Below are positions 6,375 to 11,791 of a stretch of DNA of 15,337 nt, piece by piece (position 1 is the first letter of the stretch; every line of letters begins with the position of its first letter). The translations under genes and the position numbers were made by a program. The stretch is from DATKWU01 sp964653685 (GTDB taxonomy: Bacteria; Patescibacteriota; Microgenomatia; PFEM01; JAHIFH01). The stretch spans positions 1 to 15,337 of the forward strand of contig CAZZHA010000012.1 of assembly GCA_964653685.1 (NCBI GenBank), read 5' to 3'. The notes beneath the pieces were generated by a model. It ran no database searches, had not been told where the DNA came from, and saw only the letters and a program-made list of their open reading frames with translations.

Positions 6375-7046
6375 ATGCCTGATATTTATATTGCTAAGGA
6401 AAAAGAAAAAAAAGCGGCTGAAGAAACGTCTAAATCTAAAAAAAGAGAAACCGAATCAGTTGCTGATAAACTTAAGAATCAAAGAACCACCAATCCTCTC
6501 GCTTCTTTAGTGATTCGACCCAGAAAAGTTACTTTTGAAACTCAAGAAAAAGAAGAGAAAGTGATTCTTTTAGCTCGTCAGCACCTGATTACTAATGTTA
6601 GATGGATCTTAGCCGCCGTGGTCATGCTTTTTGTTCCGGGTTTTGTCTTGATGATTTTTCCTGATTTTTTTAGTTCTTTTCAATATCGGTCGCTTCTGAA
6701 TCTGGTTTGGTACTTATTGACTTTTTCTTTTGTTTTTCAGCGCTTTCTAAGATGGTTTTTCAATGTTAGTATCATCACTGACGAGAGAGTAGTTGATATT
6801 GACTTTCCCAGTCTTCTTTATCGAGATATCTCTAGCACCAAAATTGACATGATTCAGGACATCAGCGTTAAGATGGGTGGTTTTGTTCGTTCCCTTTTTA
6901 ATTATGGTGATGTTCACATTCAAACAGCGGCTGAACAAAAAGAGTTTATCTTTGAAGCCATTTCCCAACCTGAGAGAGTAATTAAGATTCTTAATGAACT
7001 GATTGCCGAAGAGGAACAAGAAAAAATAGAAGGGAGAGTGCGATGA
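6375..7046 (+). CDS. Membrane protein with bacterial PH domain (bPH2/YdbS-like)
   Basis: A 223-residue protein of unknown function. A charged Lys/Glu-rich N-terminus (1-60) is followed by two membrane helices (about 77-96 and 106-126). A bacterial pleckstrin-homology domain (about 129-195) is recognisable by FNVSIITDERVVDIDFP, ISSTKIDMIQDISVKMGG and FNYGDVHIQTA. Family knowledge places such proteins in the cytoplasmic membrane with the PH domain in the cytosol, but no substrate is known. The gene has its own promoter and overlaps the next gene by 4 nt (ATGA), so translation is coupled. It leads a run of genes that ends with smpB and ssrA without any visible internal terminator. Confidence 0.82.
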   Translation: MPDIYIAKEKEKKAAEETSKSKKRETESVADKLKNQRTTNPLASLVIRPRKVTFETQEKEEKVILLARQHLITNVRWILAAVVMLFVPGFVLMIFPDFFSSFQYRSLLNLVWYLLTFSFVFQRFLRWFFNVSIITDERVVDIDFPSLLYRDISSTKIDMIQDISVKMGGFVRSLFNYGDVHIQTAAEQKEFIFEAISQPERVIKILNELIAEEEQEKIEGRVR

Positions 7047-7285
7047 CGCCTTTCGAAAGGTTGATTGAACAATTGGTAACCGTCAGTTTTAGTTTCCATT
7101 GGTTTTTCAAAGCAATTCTCTTAATCGGGATGTTTTTCTATTTGGCTTTTGGGGTGATTGCTGTTCGTCAGGTAAATTTGATGGCCAAGACTCTCAACGG
7201 CGCTTTTGCCTCGCCAATTAAGATAATTGCCTGGATTCAATTGGGACTGATTATTGGTTTATTTTTGATTATCCTTCTTGCTTGA
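7043..7285 (+). CDS. Small two-helix membrane protein (possibly DUF5657-like)
   Basis: An 80-residue protein with two hydrophobic helices (about 20-41 and 61-79) joined by a polar loop containing VRQVNLMAKTLNG. It resembles the small CPR-specific families placed next to PH-domain proteins; a DUF5657 assignment is from memory and tentative. The start codon overlaps the stop of the PH-domain gene, and AGGGAG lies 6 nt upstream, so expression should be stoichiometric with that gene. It is followed 3 nt later by the pseudo-phosphatase gene. A structural or regulatory partner of the PH-domain protein is plausible but unproven. Confidence 0.7.
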   Translation: MTPFERLIEQLVTVSFSFHWFFKAILLIGMFFYLAFGVIAVRQVNLMAKTLNGAFASPIKIIAWIQLGLIIGLFLIILLA

Positions 7286-7288
7286 TGC

Positions 7289-9229
7289 ATGATGAAAAAA
7301 TTTCTTCTCGAAACTGCCAAAATCGTCGGGACTACCACTGACCAAGCCTGGTCACAAGTTCACACTTTTTCTCCGACCGAGGAGGAAAAATTAGCTAAGC
7401 GCGGTCAATTTTTAGCGGTCATCAGTCTTTCTGGATTAGAAGAAGGGGTTGAAACTGTGACGGTTGGAAAAGAAATTCTTTCTCGACTTCATGAAGAATA
7501 TTATGGTCATTTAGAAGCAAAGGCGATTGACCAATTAAAAAAGGCCTTAGAGCAAGTAACAAGAGAAACAGAAGGTGAAGCTCAAATAGAGATTGAGGCC
7601 GCGGTTTTAACAGGCGAAATAATTTATTTCGCCGTGTCTGGTGAAGGCAGGATTTTGGTTCAGCGAGAAGGGAAAACGGCGACGGTTTTATTGGGGAATA
7701 AAGGTGAAGTCGAAATAGCCAGCGGCCGAGTGGTTAAGGATGATATTTTTCTTTTGGGTAATCCAAGATTTTTTTCTTTTCTCGCCGAAGGCGCTATTAG
7801 TGCCGCCCTGTCAATGGGTTCGGTTAATGAGGCGGCTGAATCATTAACACCAATGGTTCATGGCCGGGAAAAAGACGGGATTGCCGTCGCCGTTATCTCA
7901 AAAATCATTGGTCCAGAAATTGGTCCAGAAGAAGAGGTGTCACCGACCCCTCTTTCAGATAAAGAAAAGGAGAAGCCAGGCGAGTCCTCTTTTAAAGTCT
8001 CAGGTTTAAAAACAGGTTTGAAAGATAAATTGACTGATTGGTTAAAAGTAGGAGCAAAAATAGGACGAGGCTTTCTCTTCAGGATTGAAAAAAAACTTAA
8101 GCGCCGGGCGATTTACTTAGAAAAAGAAGATAAAGAAAAGGAAAAACCCCGCCGAACTTTGATCACGGTGGCGGTTATTTTACTTGTTTTACTAATGGTC
8201 AGCATTATCCTGGGGATTAGGCAGCGAGGCCGAGGTCAGACGGGCAGCGGTCAAAGCGCTCTTTTACAACAGGCTCAGATTAAGAAAGAAGAAGGCGAGG
8301 CTTTGATTGATCTTAATCCGATTAGAGCCCGCCAATTATTACTTGAAGCCCGAAATTTAATTGATGAGATTGAGCCTAAAGAAGCGAATCAGGCCGTCTT
8401 TGATTTTCGGGAAGAATTAGAAGCTTCCCTTTCTTTAGTGATGCGGGAGCATGAAGTCGAACCAAAAGTTTTCTTTGAATTAGGTATTATTAAGGATGGG
8501 GCCAAAGGCGATGATTTGGCGGTTTCGGGTGGGGAGTTAATTCTTTTTGATCACGGTAAACAGGCTATTTACAGTTTGGCAATAGGCAGCAAGAAGTCAG
8601 CCATTCTGGCTGGCGGTGAGAATTTAGCTGATGGTCAGCAAGTGGATGCCTTTTTACCTAAAATTTTTCTTTTAACCGAGAGGGGAATTCTCCAATTTGA
8701 TAGAGAAACAAAGAGAGAGGCATTGGTGATTAAGACTGATGAAGAATGGGGAGAAATCATTGATTTAAGAGCCTTCAGCGGTAATCTTTATTTGCTTGAT
8801 AAAGAAGGCGAGATCTGGAAATATTCAGCGATTGAAGGCGGTTTCGGAGCTTACCAGCGCTGGTTAAAAGGTGAGAGGGCTGATTTTAGTGAAGCCATGG
8901 GAATGAGTATTGATGGTTCGGTCTGGATCCTAAAAAGTGATGGTTCCATTCTTAAATACACCCAGGGGTTGAAGGATGGTTTTACGATTTCTGGCTTAGA
9001 CCAATCTCTTAATAATCCGACCGCTATTTTTACTGACGATGACCAGGAGAATCTTTACGTTCTTGACCAAGGCAATTCCCGGGTGGTGGTAATCAATAAA
9101 TCTGGGGAATATTATGCTCAGTATCGTTGGCAAGAAATGAACCAAGTTACGAGCTTGATGGCTTCAGAGGAAGAGGGTAAAATCTTCCTTTTAGCTGGCG
9201 ATAAGATTTATCAGATTGACCTAAAATAA
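7289..9229 (+). CDS. Pseudo-PP2C domain, single TM helix, C-terminal propeller-like domain
   Basis: A 646-residue single-pass membrane protein with no named relative. Residues about 40-205 follow the layout of a PPM/PP2C phosphatase: VISLSGLEEG where VVDGxGG is expected, FAVSGEGR for GDSR, IFLLGNPRF for LLxTDG, and GREKDGIAVAVI for the DNxTxxVV end. The metal-binding Asp residues are missing, so it is probably inactive. A Lys/Glu-rich linker (225-290) precedes a TM helix (290-309). The C-terminal part has a short helical region (325-385) and repeated beta-strand units (about 395-646), including NLYLLDKEGEIWKY, SVWILKSDGSILKY and NLYVLDQGNSRVVVI, consistent with an NHL/beta-propeller fold outside the cell. 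ATGs at 7289 and 7292 are equivalent candidates. The smpB GTG follows after 1 nt. Confidence 0.72.
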   Translation: MMKKFLLETAKIVGTTTDQAWSQVHTFSPTEEEKLAKRGQFLAVISLSGLEEGVETVTVGKEILSRLHEEYYGHLEAKAIDQLKKALEQVTRETEGEAQIEIEAAVLTGEIIYFAVSGEGRILVQREGKTATVLLGNKGEVEIASGRVVKDDIFLLGNPRFFSFLAEGAISAALSMGSVNEAAESLTPMVHGREKDGIAVAVISKIIGPEIGPEEEVSPTPLSDKEKEKPGESSFKVSGLKTGLKDKLTDWLKVGAKIGRGFLFRIEKKLKRRAIYLEKEDKEKEKPRRTLITVAVILLVLLMVSIILGIRQRGRGQTGSGQSALLQQAQIKKEEGEALIDLNPIRARQLLLEARNLIDEIEPKEANQAVFDFREELEASLSLVMREHEVEPKVFFELGIIKDGAKGDDLAVSGGELILFDHGKQAIYSLAIGSKKSAILAGGENLADGQQVDAFLPKIFLLTERGILQFDRETKREALVIKTDEEWGEIIDLRAFSGNLYLLDKEGEIWKYSAIEGGFGAYQRWLKGERADFSEAMGMSIDGSVWILKSDGSILKYTQGLKDGFTISGLDQSLNNPTAIFTDDDQENLYVLDQGNSRVVVINKSGEYYAQYRWQEMNQVTSLMASEEEGKIFLLAGDKIYQIDLK

Positions 9230-9230
9230 A

Positions 9231-9674
9231 GTGAAAGTTGTTAATCGTCGGGCTCGCTATGATTACTCTCTTTTAGAGAAGTTTGAGGTAGGCATTGCCT
9301 TAACGGGCCCAGAGGTCAAATCAGTTAAGGCAAGCAAACTAAGCCTTAACGAGGGCTTTGTCAAGATGATTGGGGGCGAAGCTTGGTTGCTTAATGCCTA
9401 TATCAACCCTTATCCTTATGCTGATAATCGAGATTATGATCCCAAGCGTAATCGGAAGCTGCTTTTACATAAAAACGAACTCCTAAAATTAAGTCAGCAA
9501 ACTAAGGAAAAGAATTTGACGATTGTACCTGTTTCGTGCTATACTAAGGGTCGAAAAATCAAACTAGAGATTGCTTTGGCTAGAGGGAAGAAGAAGTATG
9601 ATAAAAGAGAAGTAAAGAAGCGCCAGGCGATTGAAAGAGAGATTGAACAGACATTAAAAGATAAGGGGATGTAA
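9231..9674 (+). CDS. smpB: SsrA-binding protein SmpB
   Basis: The tmRNA partner for trans-translation: it binds the tRNA-like domain of tmRNA and delivers it to ribosomes stalled without a stop codon. The 147-residue length is normal. Conserved features are NRRARYDY (5-12), GIALTGPEVKSVKASK, GEAWLLNAYINPY, DPKRNRKLLLHK, and ALARGKKKYDKRE before a basic C-terminal tail. The start is GTG at 9231, 1 nt after the preceding stop, with no Shine-Dalgarno, so translation is probably coupled. Its last codons and stop (AAG GGG ATG TAA) overlap the 5' acceptor strand of the tmRNA gene by 10 nt. RNase P cleavage at the tmRNA 5' end would strip the stop codon from the smpB message. Confidence 0.95.
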   Translation: MKVVNRRARYDYSLLEKFEVGIALTGPEVKSVKASKLSLNEGFVKMIGGEAWLLNAYINPYPYADNRDYDPKRNRKLLLHKNELLKLSQQTKEKNLTIVPVSCYTKGRKIKLEIALARGKKKYDKREVKKRQAIEREIEQTLKDKGM

Positions 9675-10030
9675 GTCTCGACGGGAAGGGTTCTTTAAAA
9701 ACGGCAAGCCGGCCTGAAATAAGCCGTTAAAAGGTTTCAAAAAATATAACTGGCAACAAAAAAGTTGCTAATTATGCTTATGCTTACGCTTAAAAGCGCT
9801 TGGGCATAAGCCATTCGTAGTTTTTTCTCCTGGTGAGAAACTATGGGTGCCAACCTAGCCAGGATACAGTTCAGTCGGTTTGACTAGTCTGGCTGAACCA
9901 AGTCTTAACTAGTCTTGGTCTTAACTTTCCGGTTGACAGGATCAGGTTAAGACGACAATTAAGAGTCAACTAAGCTTGTAGAAGTTTTTAGAAATTCTTT
10001 TCGGACGCCGGTTCACCCCGGCCATCTCCA
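9665..10030 (+). ncRNA. ssrA: Transfer-messenger RNA (tmRNA)
   Basis: One-piece tmRNA of about 366 nt. The 5' acceptor strand GGGGATG (9665-9671) pairs with CATCTCC (10023-10029, one G-U pair), and the discriminator is A10030. The signature TCTCGACGGG is at 9676-9685. The 3' T-arm, GGACGCCGGTTCACCCCGGC, has a perfect 5-bp stem GCCGG/CCGGC, but the loop is only TTCACC (6 nt instead of 7). CCA is not encoded (CTA follows). The tag frame ends inside a helix formed by 9776-9783 and 9804-9811, the expected H5 placement. It overlaps the smpB 3' end and is followed by an intrinsic terminator. A weak TTGAAA-17-TTAAAA upstream (9631-9659) could be its own promoter; otherwise it is cut from the operon transcript. 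Confidence 0.92.
9752..9793 (+). other. tmRNA proteolysis-tag reading frame
   Basis: Reading from GGC at 9752 to TAA at 9791-9793 gives the tag GNKKVANYAYAYA. The frame is chosen because it ends in a small/aromatic hydrophobic tail followed by a stop located in the H5 helix, as in known tmRNAs. The other two frames give no short tag of this kind. The resume codon would be Gly (GGC), though the exact first codon is inferred. The tail YAYAYA comes from a short GCTTAT/GCTTAC repeat and differs from the common ALAA ending. Confidence 0.75.
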
Positions 10031-10032
10031 CT

Positions 10033-10060
10033 AAAAAGGGACACTTTAGGTGTCCTTTTT
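10033..10060 (+). terminator. Intrinsic terminator after ssrA
   Basis: GGACAC (10039-10044) pairs with GTGTCC (10050-10055) around a 5-nt loop. The stem is extended by five A-U pairs past a bulged G, and T5 (10056-10060) follows. It starts 3 nt after the tmRNA discriminator base and ends the operon just before comF. Confidence 0.85.
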
Positions 10061-10068
10061 GTTATGAT
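10060..10068 (+). promoter_or_regulatory. Extended -10 promoter of comF
   Basis: TGTTATGAT (TGn plus TATGAT) overlaps the end of the terminator T-tract and finishes 7 nt before the ATG at 10076. It would give a leaderless mRNA and argues against the in-frame ATG at 10064, which lies inside the -10 element. Confidence 0.55.
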
Positions 10069-10075
10069 TAATTCA

Positions 10076-10744
10076 ATGCTGGTCGATCTTTTTTTCCCTC
10101 GTCGTTGCTTAGGTTGTGGTCATTGGGGTCATTATTTTTGCCAAGACTGCCTCAAAGAAATTAAAATAATGAGAGTTCAGGTTTGTCCGGTTTGTCAAAA
10201 ACCAGCTCTTCAAGGCAAAACCCATCCAGTTTGTCGAACTCAATATTCGCTTGATGGTTTAACTTCAGTTTTTGCTTTTGAGGGGGTAATTAAAGAAGCG
10301 ATTGGTAAATTGAAATATCGATTAATCACTGATTTAGTTGATGAATTAATTTCTCTTACTTTTGATCAACTGCCCTCAAAATTAACCCGACCTTTAATTT
10401 TGGTGCCTGTGCCTCTTCATCCCCGCCGCCAGCGCTGGCGGGGTTTTAACCAGGCAGAGCTTTTAGGCAAAGCTTTAGGTCGGAAATTTGATTGGCAGGT
10501 GGCAACAGATTACCTTACTCGCTCTAAAGCGACTAAGCCTCAGATTAAATTAAAAGGTAAGGAACGAAAAACTAATGTCCAAAAGGCTTTTAAGCTTAAC
10601 CCAAAAGCAAAATTCAAGGTTAGAAACAAAAAATTAGTTCTTTTTGATGATGTTTGGACCACTGGTTCCACCTTGCGTCAGGCTGGTCAAGTTTTAAAAA
10701 GAGCCAAGGCTAAAGAGGTTTGGGGTTTGACCCTGGCCAGATGA
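10076..10744 (+). CDS. comF: ComF family phosphoribosyltransferase-like protein
   Basis: A 222-residue ComF/GntX-family protein, associated in other bacteria with DNA uptake. An N-terminal zinc-binding module has Cys pairs C11-x2-C14, C22-x2-C25 and C37-x2-C40, plus C53. A PRTase-type domain follows, with PVPLHPRRQRWRGFNQAELL in the middle and the PRPP-loop motif LVLFDDVWTTGSTLRQAG (Asp191-Asp192) near the end. Length and layout are normal for the family. The start at 10076 (MLVDLFFPRRCLGCG) is preferred over 10064 because a -10 element covers 10064 and family members begin close to the first Cys pair. A link to the pilin-like arrays through DNA uptake is tempting but unsupported by operon structure; comF stands alone between the ssrA terminator and a tRNA. 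Confidence 0.87.
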   Translation: MLVDLFFPRRCLGCGHWGHYFCQDCLKEIKIMRVQVCPVCQKPALQGKTHPVCRTQYSLDGLTSVFAFEGVIKEAIGKLKYRLITDLVDELISLTFDQLPSKLTRPLILVPVPLHPRRQRWRGFNQAELLGKALGRKFDWQVATDYLTRSKATKPQIKLKGKERKTNVQKAFKLNPKAKFKVRNKKLVLFDDVWTTGSTLRQAGQVLKRAKAKEVWGLTLAR

Positions 10745-10760
10745 AAATCAAGCCGATTTT

Positions 10761-10769
10761 TGCTAAAAT
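10761..10769 (+). promoter_or_regulatory. Extended -10 promoter of the serine tRNA pair
   Basis: TGCTAAAAT (TGn plus TAAAAT) ends 12 nt before the first base of tRNA-Ser(GCT). No good -35 is present at the usual spacing. It fits a transcription start a few bases before the tRNA. Confidence 0.5.
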
Positions 10770-10781
10770 AAGAACAATTAA

Positions 10782-10870
10782 GGAAGGATGCCAGAGTGGT
10801 TAAATGGGACGGTTTGCTAAACCGTTGGTCTGAAAAGGCCGCGTGGGTTCGAATCCCACTCCTTCCGCCA
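10782..10870 (+). tRNA. tRNA-Ser (anticodon GCT), CCA encoded
   Basis: The acceptor GGAAGGA pairs with TCCTTCC, followed by discriminator G10867 and an encoded CCA (10868-10870). The anticodon stem is ACGGT/ACCGT with loop TTGCTAA, so GCT is at 10816-10818 and reads AGC/AGU. It has a long class II variable arm and T-arm GTGGG-TTCGAAT-CCCAC. It is the only tRNA of the six here with an encoded CCA, and the next tRNA begins at the very next base. Confidence 0.95.
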
Positions 10871-10957
10871 GGTGGGGTGCCGGAGCGGCTAAACGGCCCG
10901 GTCTTGAAAACCGTGGAGAAAGCAATTTCTACGTGGGTTCGAATCCCACCCCCACCG
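10871..10957 (+). tRNA. tRNA-Ser (anticodon TGA)
   Basis: The acceptor GGTGGGG pairs with CCCCACC; the discriminator is G10957; no CCA is encoded. The anticodon loop CTTGAAA gives TGA (10905-10907), reading UCA and other UCN codons by wobble. The outermost anticodon-stem pair is C-T (10898/10914), and the variable arm is long. It starts directly after the CCA of tRNA-Ser(GCT), with no spacer. Confidence 0.93.
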
Positions 10958-10981
10958 CCTCTCCCATCATTAAGAAAAATT

Positions 10982-10990
10982 TGCTATCAT
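10982..10990 (+). promoter_or_regulatory. Extended -10 promoter before the small membrane protein gene
   Basis: TGCTATCAT (TGn plus TATCAT) ends 20 nt before the ATG at 11011. Unlike the other promoters here, there is room for a short leader, and AAGGAA (10997-11002) lies 8 nt before the ATG as a Shine-Dalgarno. Confidence 0.45.
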
Positions 10991-11010
10991 AGAAACAAGG
11001 AAAACTAATT

Positions 11011-11535
11011 ATGCCTGCTCAAAACAATCAACCAGAAATAAAACCACGTACTTTAAAAACTTTGTTAGCCTGGAAAGCACCAGAACGACATTTTAAAAAG
11101 CGAACTCGGGAATACTTTACAACCATTGGGGCGATTATCTTTTTAATTGGTGTTATTCTTCTTTTTCTCCAAGAGTGGCTTTTGATTGTCGTGATGGTGG
11201 CTTTGGTTTTTGTGGCCTACATTCTTTCGACGGTGGCTCCGCGAGAGGTAGAGCATCAATTAACCAATCGGGGAATCGTGACCGGTGGGAGGAGATATTA
11301 TTGGGAACAATTAGGCCGTTTTTGGTTCAGCGAAAGATGGGACCAAGAAGCTTTGATAGTCGAAACCTTTTTTGGTTTACCCGGCCGTTTAATCTTGCTC
11401 TTAGGTGAGTTTAAGAAAGATCAGGTTAAGAAAATTCTCTCTGAATATCTCCTCTTTGAGGAACCAGAAAAAACCTGGATCGATAATGCTAGCGATTGGA
11501 TCTCGCGGCGGGTTCCTTTAGAGTCGTCTTCTTAA
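11011..11535 (+). CDS. Two-helix membrane protein with a PH-like C-terminal region
   Basis: A 174-residue protein that I do not recognise by name. A basic N-terminus (1-34) is followed by two adjacent hydrophobic helices (about 36-53 and 56-75). A compact C-terminal domain begins EHQLTNRGIVTGGRRYYWEQ, then FWFSERWDQEALIVETFFGL and GEFKKDQVKKILSEYL. The order helix pair, 'TNRGI' strand, 'YYWEQLGRFWF' strand resembles bacterial PH-like or DUF5673-type CPR membrane proteins; that match is tentative. It has its own extended -10 and a Shine-Dalgarno. The stop is 6 nt before tRNA-Arg(GCG), so gene and tRNAs may share a transcript that RNase P then separates. Nothing in it indicates an enzyme. Confidence 0.7.
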   Translation: MPAQNNQPEIKPRTLKTLLAWKAPERHFKKRTREYFTTIGAIIFLIGVILLFLQEWLLIVVMVALVFVAYILSTVAPREVEHQLTNRGIVTGGRRYYWEQLGRFWFSERWDQEALIVETFFGLPGRLILLLGEFKKDQVKKILSEYLLFEEPEKTWIDNASDWISRRVPLESSS

Positions 11536-11541
11536 GAATCA

Positions 11542-11615
11542 GCGCCCGTAGCTCAATTGGACAGAGCATCTCGTTGCGGACGAGAAGGTTGTGAGTTCGA
11601 GTCTCACTGGGCGCA
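11542..11615 (+). tRNA. tRNA-Arg (anticodon GCG)
   Basis: The acceptor GCGCCCG pairs with TGGGCGC (one G-U). The D-stem is GCTC/GAGC. The anticodon stem is TCTCG/CGAGA with loop TTGCGGA, giving anticodon GCG at 11576-11578, which reads CGC and CGU. The T-arm is GTGAG-TTCGAGT-CTCAC, the discriminator is A11615, and no CCA is encoded. In most bacteria the CGU/CGC/CGA box is read by tRNA-Arg(ACG) with inosine; a G34 version is unusual. Confidence 0.93.
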
Positions 11616-11620
11616 CTTGT

Positions 11621-11707
11621 GGTGGGATGCCGGAGTGGCCTAACGGGCTGGTTTCGAAAACCAAGCGTTCCGTAAGGAACACGGGGGTTCGAATCCCTCT
11701 CCCACCG
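11621..11707 (+). tRNA. tRNA-Ser (anticodon CGA)
   Basis: The acceptor GGTGGGA pairs with TCCCACC; the discriminator is G11707; no CCA is encoded. The anticodon loop TTCGAAA gives CGA (11655-11657), reading UCG. It has a long class II variable arm with a hairpin (GTTCC/GGAAC) and T-arm GGGGG-TTCGAAT-CCCTC. It lies 5 nt after tRNA-Arg(GCG), so the two are probably co-transcribed. Confidence 0.93.
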
Positions 11708-11714
11708 CTTATAG

Positions 11715-11788
11715 GCGCCCGTAGTTCAATTGGAAAGAACGTCGGATTCCGGATCCGAAAGTTGGGGGTTCGAGTCCCTTCGGGCGCA
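11715..11788 (+). tRNA. tRNA-Arg (anticodon CCG)
   Basis: The acceptor GCGCCCG pairs perfectly with CGGGCGC. The D-stem is GTTC/GAAC. The anticodon stem is TCGGA/TCCGA with loop TTCCGGA, giving CCG (11749-11751), which reads CGG. The discriminator is A11788. The next bases are CCG, then the ATG of the Nudix gene at 11792, so only 3 nt separate the mature tRNA end from a start codon. CCA is not encoded. Confidence 0.93.
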
Positions 11789-11791
11789 CCG

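Noticed and set aside
6747..7019. Minus-strand open frame of 90 residues opposite the PH-domain gene
   Set aside because: It is fully antisense to a well-supported gene, with no promoter or ribosome binding site and no recognisable domain.
9631..9659. Possible dedicated ssrA promoter (TTGAAA-17-TTAAAA) inside smpB
   Set aside because: Spacing would put the start near 9665, but the -10 matches only half the consensus and lacks the TG extension seen at the other promoters here; kept as a caveat rather than a feature.
10796..11008. Open frame giving a Pro/Arg-rich peptide of 70 residues
   Set aside because: It runs across two serine tRNA genes; the peptide pieces such as WVRIPL are the familiar products of translating class II tRNA T-arms, not a protein.
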